From: an uncultured Pelagibacteraceae bacterium
GTDB taxonomy: Bacteria > Pseudomonadota > Alphaproteobacteria > Pelagibacterales > Pelagibacteraceae
DNA: 64,000 nt
NCBI GenBank assembly: GCA_902560805.1
Contig: CACENW010000001.1
Location: 124,001 to 188,000, forward strand
Reading direction: 5' to 3'
Shown piece after piece: positions 26,742 to 34,805 of this stretch. Each line of letters begins with the position of its first letter. The stretch's first letter is position 1. The translations under genes and the position numbers were made by a program. The notes beneath the pieces are model-generated. The model searched no databases. It worked only from the letters and a program-made list of their open reading frames with translations, and had not been told where the DNA came from.

Positions 26742-27782
26742 TTAGAGTTTGATCTCCTTATTTACTTTTTTAAGAGATTTATCTGTTCCATGGTGAAAAT
26801 GTTTGCTCATATCTGGCATATATTTCATTGAAATTGGTTTTTTACCAATTGCAACAGACATTTCTCTGACATGATGAGCTTCGGCACCACAACATATACC
26901 AATAAAATTTATTTTATTCTGAACACAATCTTTTGCAAATTCTGCCATTTCAAATCTATTACAAAACAAATTATCTAAAGCTACTGGGAATGCATTTCCA
27001 CCTGGAATACAGTCGCAACCATGATCAGTGATATTTAAGAAACCAGGTTCTTCCTCTGTTGTTCTGTAAGGTACTGGAAGTCCTGCAACATGACATGAAA
27101 CTTTTTCTCTAACCTTTTTTAATAATTTCATTGTCATTTCAGGTCCTCTGTAACAATTCAATCCAACAACATCAGCGCCCAGATCCTCCATCATCTTACA
27201 TGCATCCTCAGTACTATGTCCTTCTCTAGTTTTATCCCCTCTAGGAATTGCAAAATTACAAACTGCAATTAGTCCTGCATCCTTAATTGCTTTTAATGCA
27301 ATTTTCATTTCATCAGTCCAACTTATTGTTTCTGCTATTACAAAATCAACACCAGCCTCTTTTGCCCAAGCTACTTGCTCTTCATACATTTGTTGACATT
27401 GTTTGTGAGTATTAGGATCCCCTGGATCAAATACATTTGTATTAGCCACGTCTCCGCAAACCATAAGATCTAAATCTTTAAACTCAGCGGCAGCATCTTT
27501 TGCAATTTTAAGAGCACCTTTTTGCATTGGTTCTAACAAATGTTCTTTACCAATTATTCTGAGCTTTTCTCTATGACCGTAATAAGTAAATGCTTGAACA
27601 ACATCAGATCCCGCTCTAATAAATTCTCGATGTAACTGAGTTACTACCTCAGGATGTTCCATAACAACTTCTGGAACAAATGGACCTGCTGAAAGATAAC
27701 CCCTTCTTTCCATTGCAAAAAGATAGCCTTCTGCACACATTATTGGACCTTCATTTAATCTTGTAATAAGATCTTTTTTCAT
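26742..27782 (-). CDS. bhmT: Betaine-homocysteine S-methyltransferase
   Basis: The 346-residue protein is a homocysteine S-methyltransferase with zinc ligands C210 (GLNCYRG) and C297-C298 (GICCGAEAHH), and the motif GSDVVQAFTYYGHREKL early on. BHMT moves a methyl from glycine betaine to homocysteine, yielding methionine and dimethylglycine, which feeds the dehydrogenases in this window. It follows the Rieske oxygenase gene after 11 bases, so both are likely transcribed from the leader at 28982 onward. Confidence 0.88.
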   Translation of the reverse strand: MKKDLITRLNEGPIMCAEGYLFAMERRGYLSAGPFVPEVVMEHPEVVTQLHREFIRAGSDVVQAFTYYGHREKLRIIGKEHLLEPMQKGALKIAKDAAAEFKDLDLMVCGDVANTNVFDPGDPNTHKQCQQMYEEQVAWAKEAGVDFVIAETISWTDEMKIALKAIKDAGLIAVCNFAIPRGDKTREGHSTEDACKMMEDLGADVVGLNCYRGPEMTMKLLKKVREKVSCHVAGLPVPYRTTEEEPGFLNITDHGCDCIPGGNAFPVALDNLFCNRFEMAEFAKDCVQNKINFIGICCGAEAHHVREMSVAIGKKPISMKYMPDMSKHFHHGTDKSLKKVNKEIKL

Positions 27783-27793
27783 AATTTACCCTC

Positions 27794-28981
27794 TCATTTA
27801 GTTAAATTGGTTGCAACCCACTTATGAAACATCAAAGTAGGAGTATCCATTACAGGTGAAAAATTCCCACCATTGTAAGCTGGAGAATTTCGCCCGTTTT
27901 GCATTCCTTCTATTGCAGTTACATCTTCATTCATGACTTCTTGCCAAAATGCAAAATTTTTTTCTCTTATGTCTTTAAACTCATCACTAGAGGCACTTTC
28001 GTCTCCAACATAATATAATTCAAAATGTTCTTTAGTTTGATTGTTAGAAATTGGCTCTAACCAAAATGCATAGAAATGATCAATATGTATTCCTAACATT
28101 ACGTTTGGATATAATGATACATATTCAGATTTTTCATAAAGTTCAGTAGGCCAGTTAGGAAAGCATTTAAATTTAATGTTTCCATCAAACTGTTGTGAAT
28201 ATTTATTACTTCCTTGTCCTGAAAAATTTAAATTCTCATCTTCAATATGATAGTGATCTGAAATATTTGAAACTTTATTTAGTTCTGGATGTATCCACGG
28301 CAAATGATAACTTTCACAATAATTCTCAATTGCAAATTTCCAATTACTATTTACTGTCATATTAAAATATCCGTTATCAGTCGAATGTCTTATTAATTTT
28401 TGATCTTTTTTAGAAATAAACTTAGACCATCTATCCTCTAGAGGTTTAATAAAATCTTCAAATGGTTTTGCATTAGAATTAATATTAATAAAAATTAAAT
28501 CCATCCAAATATTTGATTTAATTTCTTTTAAGTTACTCTTGTTTTTATCGAACCCTTCAACCTCATGTTTTCCTAGTCCTCCTATATGTGGAGTAACAGT
28601 TAATTTTCCATTAAAATCATAGGACCAAGAATGATAAGGGCATCTTATTACATTTTTTAATTTACATTCCTGATCAACTAATTTGAAACCTCTATGACTA
28701 CAAACATTATGAAAAACTTTTACTTCATTCTCTTTGTTTCTAACTATTAGTATTGGTATTCCTAAAAGATTAAAAGGTTTTGCATCGCCTGGATTTGGTA
28801 CAGAGCTTGCAACCCCAATCATAGTCCAATTATTTTTAAATATTTTTTCTTTTTCAAACTCTAAATAATCATTATTCAAATAACATTCGTTAGGTAATCC
28901 ATGAGCTTTCTCTATAGGATTTTTAACAACTTCTATTTTATTGGGATCTAAGATGTCTGATAATTTTTTATTTAAATTCAT
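27794..28981 (-). CDS. Rieske non-heme iron oxygenase, glycine-betaine-monooxygenase-like
   Basis: The 395-residue protein is a Rieske oxygenase alpha subunit: CSH at 94-96 and CPYH at 114-117 bind the 2Fe-2S cluster, and H226 and H231 in NYCESYHLPWIH bind the mononuclear iron, with a likely Asp ligand near the C-terminus (NEDVTAIE). The pattern is that of choline monooxygenase/GbcA-type enzymes that hydroxylate quaternary amines. No reductase partner is encoded nearby. The ATG is preceded by a strong GGAGG site partly sequestered in a hairpin (28982-29025). Confidence 0.8.
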   Translation of the reverse strand: MNLNKKLSDILDPNKIEVVKNPIEKAHGLPNECYLNNDYLEFEKEKIFKNNWTMIGVASSVPNPGDAKPFNLLGIPILIVRNKENEVKVFHNVCSHRGFKLVDQECKLKNVIRCPYHSWSYDFNGKLTVTPHIGGLGKHEVEGFDKNKSNLKEIKSNIWMDLIFININSNAKPFEDFIKPLEDRWSKFISKKDQKLIRHSTDNGYFNMTVNSNWKFAIENYCESYHLPWIHPELNKVSNISDHYHIEDENLNFSGQGSNKYSQQFDGNIKFKCFPNWPTELYEKSEYVSLYPNVMLGIHIDHFYAFWLEPISNNQTKEHFELYYVGDESASSDEFKDIREKNFAFWQEVMNEDVTAIEGMQNGRNSPAYNGGNFSPVMDTPTLMFHKWVATNLTK

Positions 28982-29025
28982 AAACCTCCTTTTTTTTTAA
29001 TTAATTAAAAAATTAATCGAGGCTT
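28982..29025 (-). promoter_or_regulatory. Shine-Dalgarno-sequestering hairpin before the Rieske-bhmT operon
   Basis: Reading the minus strand, a 7-bp helix pairs AAGCCUC (29019-29025) with GAGGUUU (28982-28988), the latter covering the GGAGG ribosome site and reaching the AUG. Inside it lies a perfect 20-base palindrome (28993-29012), so an inner 8-bp AU hairpin can stack within the loop. An alternative fold in an upper leader could free the site. It does not match a riboswitch class I can identify. Confidence 0.4.
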
Positions 29026-29165
29026 AAAATTATCTTTCTCTAATTATGATTTGTTGAAAAACAGTTTTGCAATTTAAAATATATACAAATTCTTTGAAAA
29101 AAAAATTTGCAGAAAAAATCATACTAAACTCTAAACAAAAATTTTGGCCAGTTAAAGACAATTTT

Positions 29166-29180
29166 ACTACAACCAGTAGT
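29166..29180. promoter_or_regulatory. Perfect inverted repeat in the divergent promoter region
   Basis: ACTACAACCAGTAGT is a 5-5-5 inverted repeat located 73 bases upstream of proX and about 185 bases upstream of the Rieske gene. It may be an operator for a dimeric regulator. The rest of the 272-base intergenic region is AT-rich with no convincing -35/-10 pair that I could single out. Confidence 0.3.
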
Positions 29181-29253
29181 TGAATTAAATTTGCATTATT
29201 ATGCTCAATATGTTCAATTTAACTTTTAAATGAATCAAATGTAGGGAGATATA

Positions 29254-30264
29254 ATGAAAATTAAAAGAATACTTCTTTCACTAGCTGTTGTGTTTGGTCT
29301 TACTTCCTTTGGAAGTGTTGCGAATGCAGCTTGTGGAAATATAACAATTGCTAATATGAACTGGGCTTCTGCAAACTTCATGGCTGAAGTTGACAAAATC
29401 ATATTAGAAGAAGGTTATGGATGTAATGTTGAGCTTGTGCCTGGTGCAACTCAGCCAACTTTTGCATCTATGCAAGAAAAAGGTGAGCCAGATGTTGCTC
29501 CAGAATTTTGGGCAAACGCTGCTATCATCGCTTTGAATAAAGCAATTGATGAAGGAAGAATGCACTCACTTAATAAAGCGCCGATTACTGGTTTGGGTGA
29601 AGGATGGTGGGTATTACCTCACACACTTAAAAAACATCCAGAGCTAACAACTGCTGAAGCAATTTTAGCAAGACCAGATCTGTTTCCTCATCCAGAAGAT
29701 CCATCAAAAGGTGGTTTTCATATTTGTCCTCCAGGTTGGAACTGTGAGCTAAGTAATAGAAATCTTTACAAAGCTTTTGACATGGAAGCAAAAGGTTGGG
29801 CTATTGTTGAAACAGGTTCTGCTGCAGGATTAGATGGTTCAATTGCTAAAGCTGCTGAGCGAGGTGAAAACTGGTTTGGTTACTATTGGTCACCGACAGC
29901 TATCATTGGTAAATATGATATGAGAGCTGTGGACATGGGAGCTTGGGGTGGAAAAGATAACTGGGATAAATGTATAGTTTTACCAGAACAAGAATGTGGA
30001 GACCCTAAAGCAACTTCATGGACAAAATCTGAAGTTTACACAATCGTAACTGACAATTTCAAAAATACAGCTGGAAGTGCTGGTATGGAATACTTTAAGA
30101 AGAGAACATACCCAGGTCCAGTTATGAACGGTATGTTAGTTTGGATGGGTGAAAACCAAGCAGAAGGTGCTGATGCTGCAATTGAATTCCTAAAAACACA
30201 AGAAAGTGTTTGGAGTAAATGGGTTTCAAGTGATGCTGCAAAAAAAATCAAAAAAGCACTTTAA
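29254..30264 (+). CDS. proX: Glycine betaine/proline ABC transporter substrate-binding protein
   Basis: The 336-residue protein has a signal peptide (MKIKRILLSLAVVFGLTSFGSVANA) and the class fold of quaternary-amine binding proteins (ITIANMNWASANFMAEV, FWANAAI, many tryptophans that could form the aromatic cation box). A strong GGGAG site sits 5 bases before the ATG. It captures glycine betaine or a similar compound in the periplasm for the ProW permease encoded next. A strong hairpin terminator at 30277-30300 separates it from proW. Confidence 0.92.
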   Translation: MKIKRILLSLAVVFGLTSFGSVANAACGNITIANMNWASANFMAEVDKIILEEGYGCNVELVPGATQPTFASMQEKGEPDVAPEFWANAAIIALNKAIDEGRMHSLNKAPITGLGEGWWVLPHTLKKHPELTTAEAILARPDLFPHPEDPSKGGFHICPPGWNCELSNRNLYKAFDMEAKGWAIVETGSAAGLDGSIAKAAERGENWFGYYWSPTAIIGKYDMRAVDMGAWGGKDNWDKCIVLPEQECGDPKATSWTKSEVYTIVTDNFKNTAGSAGMEYFKKRTYPGPVMNGMLVWMGENQAEGADAAIEFLKTQESVWSKWVSSDAAKKIKKAL

Positions 30265-30276
30265 TTAAAAATATTA

Positions 30277-30300
30277 TCAAACCCGCTTCGGCGGGTTTGA
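30277..30300 (+). terminator. Stem-loop with UUCG tetraloop after proX
   Basis: A perfect 10-bp GC-rich stem (TCAAACCCGC with GCGGGTTTGA) closed by a TTCG loop follows the proX stop by 12 bases. The 3' side has only a short T stretch (TTAAATAAAA), so termination is probably partial. Such a structure would let proX be made in excess of proW, or would protect the proX 3' end. Confidence 0.8.
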
Positions 30301-30313
30301 TTAAATAAAAATT

Positions 30314-31201
30314 ATGGACTTCTTTAATAAAATTCCTGTAATGGATAGAACGGCTCTTAGGGAGCTGAAAAAGGGTATTGATTTAAGTTTTAAAGATTTT
30401 TCAAGAGCTTATGGAGATGGAATAGAAAGTTTTTTTGATCCACTACTATATTTTTTAATTTGGTTAGAAAAATTATTAGTAAACAGTCCATGGCCTTTAG
30501 TAATTGGTGTATTTGCTTTATTAGCTTGGATTGGATCAAGAAGTATTAAGCTTGTAATTGGTACAGTGGTTTGTTTCTTGGTAATTGGCTTCTTTGGAAT
30601 GTGGAAAAATTGTATGGCTACAGTCGCAATCATTTCCGTTTCTACACTTGTCTGTATTGTTGTTGGAATACCTATTGGAGTATTAATGTCAAAATCACGT
30701 AGAGCAGAAAAAGCAATTTTACCTGTTTTAGATATGATGCAAACTATTCCAAGCTTTGTATATTTAATTCCAATCATTATGCTTCTTGGTATTGGTAAAG
30801 TTCCAGGGCTACTTGCAGTATGTATTTATGCATTACCTCCAATTGTAAGATTAACAAATCTAGGGATTAGAGAAGTTGATAAGGAAACTTTAGAAGCTAG
30901 CGAAGCTTTTGGGGCAACACCGATGCAAAAATTAAGATCTGTTCAAATCCCACTTTCTCTACCAACTATTTTTGCTGGGATTAACCAAACAATTATGATG
31001 GCTTTAGCAATGGTAGTGATTGCTTCAATGATAGGTGTAAAAGGCTTGGGAGTCCCTATTTTACAGGCCATTTCTAACCAATATTTAGCCCTTGGAATGA
31101 TGAATGGTTTGGCGATTGTAGCCCTAGCAATTATTTTTGATAGAGTCACACAGCAGTACGGACAAAGAATTCAAAAGCACAGAGGCCAGCTGAAGAAGTA
31201 A
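30314..31201 (+). CDS. proW: Glycine betaine ABC transporter permease
   Basis: The 295-residue inner-membrane protein has about seven membrane segments and the coupling EAA loop (EASEAFGATPMQKLRSVQIPLS). It pairs with ProX. No ProV ATPase gene follows; instead the operon continues with a methylenetetrahydrofolate-reductase-like and a GcvT-like gene. The ATPase may be shared with another system, for instance the ProV partly encoded at the right end of the window. Confidence 0.92.
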   Translation: MDFFNKIPVMDRTALRELKKGIDLSFKDFSRAYGDGIESFFDPLLYFLIWLEKLLVNSPWPLVIGVFALLAWIGSRSIKLVIGTVVCFLVIGFFGMWKNCMATVAIISVSTLVCIVVGIPIGVLMSKSRRAEKAILPVLDMMQTIPSFVYLIPIIMLLGIGKVPGLLAVCIYALPPIVRLTNLGIREVDKETLEASEAFGATPMQKLRSVQIPLSLPTIFAGINQTIMMALAMVVIASMIGVKGLGVPILQAISNQYLALGMMNGLAIVALAIIFDRVTQQYGQRIQKHRGQLKK

Positions 31202-31258
31202 ATTTACCTCAATCGAATTTTCTAGACTCATATTTCAAAATCAATAAAGATCCGAAAT

Positions 31259-31987
31259 ATGAATTTTTCATTGGAAATAGGTCCTAAAACAGATATTGAA
31301 ACTGTACCTCCATTAAGTGATGTCTATATCACCATGCTACCAGGAGGAGATTATAAAGAAACAGCGGACAAAGCAGCAGAACTTGTTAAAAAAGGATTTA
31401 ATCCAGTTCCACATTTTCCAGCAAGATCAATGCATGATGAAAATGAGCTTAAGGATTATGTTGCAAGATGCAAAGATGGAGGAGTTAAACAAGCTTTAAT
31501 TATAGGAGGAGGAAGAGAGCCTCTTGGAAAATTTGATAGTTCGTTTCAACTTTTAGAAACAGGTTATTTTGAAAAAATGAAAATAGGAATAGCTGGACAT
31601 CCTGAAGGGAGTCCTGATATATCCGACTCAGAATTAGAAAAAGCAATGATAGATAAAAAGCCTTACGCTGATTATATAGTAACTCAATGGTTGCTTGACC
31701 CTCAGCCTATTATTGATTTTATTTCTAAACAAAGCGTACCAGTGCATGTTGGAATCACTGGGCCCTTAAAAATATCTAGCTTGATTAAATTTGCTAATAT
31801 TGTTGGGGCAAAAAATTCCTTAAACTTTCTTAAATCTAATTTTAGTAAGGCGTTAGATTTATTGAAACCTAAAGACCCTAATGATTTAATTGGGAAAGTA
31901 AAATCGCACACTGATAACTTCCACATTTATACATTCGGCGGCTTGAAGGAAACTAACAAGTGGTTGAGGGAGAATAGTTATGTCTAA
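31259..31987 (+). CDS. Short methylenetetrahydrofolate reductase-like protein
   Basis: The 242-residue protein has the MTHFR barrel pattern: FSLEIGPKT with E6 aligned to the catalytic Glu of MetF, FNPVPHFPARS, IGGG and HVGITGP. It is about 50 residues shorter than E. coli MetF, so parts of the barrel are reduced. Oxidising 5-methyl-THF to methylene-THF is a plausible role, because its stop overlaps (8 bases) a GcvT-like methyltransferase that would generate methyl-THF. Start codon choice is supported by the conserved SLE motif. Confidence 0.75.
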   Translation: MNFSLEIGPKTDIETVPPLSDVYITMLPGGDYKETADKAAELVKKGFNPVPHFPARSMHDENELKDYVARCKDGGVKQALIIGGGREPLGKFDSSFQLLETGYFEKMKIGIAGHPEGSPDISDSELEKAMIDKKPYADYIVTQWLLDPQPIIDFISKQSVPVHVGITGPLKISSLIKFANIVGAKNSLNFLKSNFSKALDLLKPKDPNDLIGKVKSHTDNFHIYTFGGLKETNKWLRENSYV

Positions 31988-33338
31988 TGAATTTGACTAT
32001 ACTAAATTAAAACATGTTACTTCTGTTGATCAGTCAGATAGAGAAGTACCATACAATTTAAGACAAAGTGGGCCAACAAAAGTTGAAATGTTAATTTCAA
32101 CAAGGGTAAGAAAATCACCTTATTGGCATTTATCAATGCAGGCAGGTTGTTGGAGAGCAACTGTATACAATCGTATTTACCACCCAAGAGGTTACGTAAA
32201 ACCTGAAGATGGTGGAGCTATGGTTGAATATGATGCTATCGTAAATCACGTAACAATGTGGAACGTTGCTGTTGAAAGACAAATAAGAGTTAAGGGTCCA
32301 GATGCAGAAAAATTTACTGACTATGTAATTACAAGAGATGCAACTAAAATTTCACCAATGAGAGCAAGATATGTAATTCTATGTAATGCATATGGTGGAG
32401 TTTTAAATGATCCAATTCTTTTAAGAATATCTGAAAATGAATTTTGGTTTTCTTTATCAGATTCTGATATTGGTATGTATCTTCAAGGTGTAAATGCGGA
32501 TAGAAGATTTGATTGTACCATTGAAGAAATTGATGTGAGTCCAGTTCAAATCCAAGGTCCTAAATCAAAAGCATTAATGAAAGATTTATGTGGAGATCAA
32601 GTAGATTTCGATAATATGCCTTTCTACGGATTAGCTGAAGCAAAAGTTGGTGGAAGAGATGTTGTGATTTCACAATCTGGTTTCTCAGGAGAAGCTGGTT
32701 ATGAAATTTATCTAAGAAACTCTACTTTATATGCTGAGGATATGTGGAATGCTGTACTTGAAGCTGGAAAAAAACACAGCTTAATGGTTATTGCTCCTGC
32801 TCACCACAGAAGAATTCAAGCAGGAATTCTTTCATGGGGACAAGACATGGATCAACAACACAATCCGTTCCAATGTAATTTAGGTTATCAAGTTTCTTTG
32901 TCTGGAAAAGGAGAATGGAACAAAACTGCTGATTATGTTGGTAAGGCTGCACTAGAAAAAATGAAAGATGAATTAAAAGCAGGAAAAAAACCTTACAAAC
33001 TTCAATTAGTTGGTATGGAATTAGGTGGTAAACCTATTGATAATTATGCACCTGACTTTTGGTTAGTTTCTCCTGAAAGTGGTGGAGATCCGGTAGGATT
33101 TTTAACGTCACCATGGTGGCATCCTGAAAAGAAAACAAACATTGCAATGGGATATGTTCCTTTCGATGGAACATTAAATGCAAATGGTTTTCCAAAAGGA
33201 AAAGTAGGAACTAAATTCAAAGTTCATCTACCTGCAGAATATTCAGAAACTCCAGGAACACCTGTTGATGCTGTAGTAGTGGATATTCCATTCAAAGAGT
33301 CTTTCAACGCCAACACGAGAGAAGTTGTAAAAGGCTAA
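31980..33338 (+). CDS. GcvT/DmdA-like tetrahydrofolate-dependent methyltransferase
   Basis: The 452-residue protein contains a GcvT folate-binding domain (RQIRVKGPDAEKFTDYV, IQGPKSKALM, SGFSGEAGYEIYLR) and a C-terminal barrel with GYVPFDG. Its size and layout resemble DMSP demethylase DmdA and the O-demethylase LigM rather than the glycine cleavage T protein, which is about 370 residues. With ProX, ProW and an MTHFR-like enzyme it forms a transporter-to-folate demethylation unit. The methyl donor (DMSP, glycine betaine or another) is undetermined. Confidence 0.75.
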   Translation: MSNEFDYTKLKHVTSVDQSDREVPYNLRQSGPTKVEMLISTRVRKSPYWHLSMQAGCWRATVYNRIYHPRGYVKPEDGGAMVEYDAIVNHVTMWNVAVERQIRVKGPDAEKFTDYVITRDATKISPMRARYVILCNAYGGVLNDPILLRISENEFWFSLSDSDIGMYLQGVNADRRFDCTIEEIDVSPVQIQGPKSKALMKDLCGDQVDFDNMPFYGLAEAKVGGRDVVISQSGFSGEAGYEIYLRNSTLYAEDMWNAVLEAGKKHSLMVIAPAHHRRIQAGILSWGQDMDQQHNPFQCNLGYQVSLSGKGEWNKTADYVGKAALEKMKDELKAGKKPYKLQLVGMELGGKPIDNYAPDFWLVSPESGGDPVGFLTSPWWHPEKKTNIAMGYVPFDGTLNANGFPKGKVGTKFKVHLPAEYSETPGTPVDAVVVDIPFKESFNANTREVVKG

Positions 33339-33348
33339 ATCTATTTTA

Positions 33349-33371
33349 GGGGGAGTAATTTAAACTCCCCC
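33349..33371 (+). terminator. Stem-loop after the GcvT-like gene
   Basis: GGGGGAGT (33349-33356) pairs perfectly with ACTCCCCC (33364-33371) over a 7-base loop, 10 bases after the stop codon. There is no T-run after it on the plus strand, only AAAATTC, so it is a weak intrinsic terminator or an mRNA end-stabilising hairpin. Confidence 0.65.
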
Positions 33372-33379
33372 AAAATTCA

Positions 33380-33490
33380 ATGATAAAAGGTTTTTTAATC
33401 GCAGTTTGCATTATTATTACGATTGCTTTAATAGTATTTCCATTAATTGTTTCATATAAAGCTCAAAAAAATAAAAAAGATAAAAATTAA
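33380..33490 (+). CDS. 36-residue single-pass membrane microprotein
   Basis: The ORF begins with ATG at 33380 and ends in TAA at 33488-33490, overlapping the start of the next gene (TAATG). Residues 5-28 are strongly hydrophobic, and the tail is lysine-rich (KNKKDKN), so the C-terminus probably stays cytoplasmic. The translational coupling to the Yip1-like gene supports reality. No family is recognised; it follows the terminator hairpin, so its promoter is not obvious. Confidence 0.45.
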   Translation: MIKGFLIAVCIIITIALIVFPLIVSYKAQKNKKDKN

Positions 33491-34035
33491 TGTTTGGTGA
33501 ATTTTTAAATATAGTTTTTAAGTCTATAAAATTAGATAAGACACTTTATTCTGATAACAAAAATTTTGGCGAAGCCTCAATATATTTTGCAGGTTTAATT
33601 ATGATTTTAGATGGAGTTGCTGGTGCAGTAGCAGCTAACACTATCATTAAAACTGCAATAGGGATGTCAGGTCTAACAGCAATTGTTACTTGGTTAATAT
33701 GGGCCATCTTCATTTTTGTTATAGGTGTTAAACTTTTTCCAGATAAACAAACTAAAGTTTCATTTAAAAAAGTGTTAACTGCAGTTGGCTTTGCTCATGC
33801 TCCTGGTTTGTTAAGATTTTTTGCAGTAACTCCAGATTTAATGATACCTATAATTTTTCTTACTCAATTTTGGATTTTTGCAGGTTTAATAATTTCAACG
33901 AAAGAGATTTTAAATTTAAAATCTAATTTTAAATCTTTTGGTATAGTCTTACTATCATTTTTAATAATTGCATTTCTATCGATTACTTTTGTAATGAGCA
34001 GAATGAATATGCTCCCAGTCGATCAGATTAGCTAA
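33490..34035 (+). CDS. Yip1-domain-like integral membrane protein
   Basis: The 181-residue protein has five hydrophobic segments and a layout like bacterial YIP1-domain proteins, with a short cytoplasmic start and a conserved-looking GFAHAPGLLRF stretch around residue 100. Function is unknown. Its stop codon overlaps the stop of a convergent 55-residue ORF by 3 bases. Confidence 0.6.
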   Translation: MFGEFLNIVFKSIKLDKTLYSDNKNFGEASIYFAGLIMILDGVAGAVAANTIIKTAIGMSGLTAIVTWLIWAIFIFVIGVKLFPDKQTKVSFKKVLTAVGFAHAPGLLRFFAVTPDLMIPIIFLTQFWIFAGLIISTKEILNLKSNFKSFGIVLLSFLIIAFLSITFVMSRMNMLPVDQIS

Positions 34036-34199
34036 ATTGGAAAAATAGTTTTAGAAACTCTACAAGATTTACAAATTTTAAAGCCAGTTAAAATTAAATT
34101 TTGAGATACACTCTCATCCTCATCTTTACACTCATCACAAATATTATTTAAATCTTCACTATTATCTTGATCCTGAATTTCATCAAAATTATCAGTCAT
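34032..34199 (-). CDS. 55-residue acidic zinc-ribbon-like protein
   Basis: Translated on the minus strand from an ATG at 34197-34199, this 55-residue ORF has a very acidic first half and two CXXC motifs (CDEC at 21-24, CKSC at 43-46), the spacing expected of a small zinc ribbon. Its start overlaps the DUF3726 stop by 8 bases, which argues for translational coupling. No known family; coding is inferred from motifs, compactness and coupling. Confidence 0.5.
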   Translation of the reverse strand: MTDNFDEIQDQDNSEDLNNICDECKDEDESVSQNLILTGFKICKSCRVSKTIFPI

Positions 34200-34803
34200 T
34201 ATCTGTTAGGCCTGCACCTGCCCCTCCTTGTTTTAAACTCTCTGATTCTTCAACAAAGGTATCTTCAGACAATTTGTACAAATTCTTCCACTCTTCCTCA
34301 GAAAAACTATCAATATTTTCCAAAAAACTGATCTCCAAGTGATTTGCAATAGACGGAAAGTTATTATTTGTAATGTTAGAATAGATATTAACGTTTAAAT
34401 TTAAAATAATTTCTTTTTGATCAAGATTTATAAGAATTTTTTTGCCAATTATTTCTGATGTTCTGCTCAAAAAAGCTAAAAATATTGAAGGGTAAGCAAC
34501 GTTATTTAGTTCAATTTTTTTTAAGAATTCTAAAGAATTAGATTGGTCTAAAAAACTAACTCCAAGGATAATTGGACAATAAGGTTTTGCTGAAGGTGGA
34601 TTTCTTTCTGATATTAGATTTAAATTTTGAAAACTTTTTTCTTTCCTTTCAGAAAAATATTTATTTAAGTGTTTAATTCCTGGAAGACCAAAGGACTCCA
34701 AAAGTCTTACACACTTTGCAGTTTCTTCAGCAACCCCCCATGAATATCCGCTAGCTTTTGTTGCTCTTTTAACAGTAGTTTCAATTTCACTTAATGATTT
34801 CAT
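34192..34803 (-). CDS. DUF3726 family protein
   Basis: The 203-residue protein matches DUF3726 in its start (SLSEIETTVKRATKASGYSWGVAEETAK) and its C-terminus GGAGAGLTDND, which is distinctive. The function of the family is unknown. It lies between a 553-residue hypothetical and the 55-residue CXXC ORF in a minus-strand operon headed by an M19-like gene, with only 2 bases to the upstream gene. Confidence 0.7.
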   Translation of the reverse strand: MKSLSEIETTVKRATKASGYSWGVAEETAKCVRLLESFGLPGIKHLNKYFSERKEKSFQNLNLISERNPPSAKPYCPIILGVSFLDQSNSLEFLKKIELNNVAYPSIFLAFLSRTSEIIGKKILINLDQKEIILNLNVNIYSNITNNNFPSIANHLEISFLENIDSFSEEEWKNLYKLSEDTFVEESESLKQGGAGAGLTDND

Positions 34804-34805
34804 GA

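Noticed and set aside
28982-29253. Known glycine or SAM riboswitch core in the divergent region
   Set aside because: I looked for the conserved core bases of known classes and could not find them; only local hairpins and an inverted repeat are supported.
30409-30777. Open frame of 122 codons antisense to proW
   Set aside because: Reverse-frame shadow of a membrane protein; no motifs.
31202-31285. Alternative frame of 28 codons running from the proW stop toward the MTHFR-like gene
   Set aside because: It ends in a stop shortly after the ATG at 31259, has no start codon, and the conserved SLE motif is in the chosen frame.
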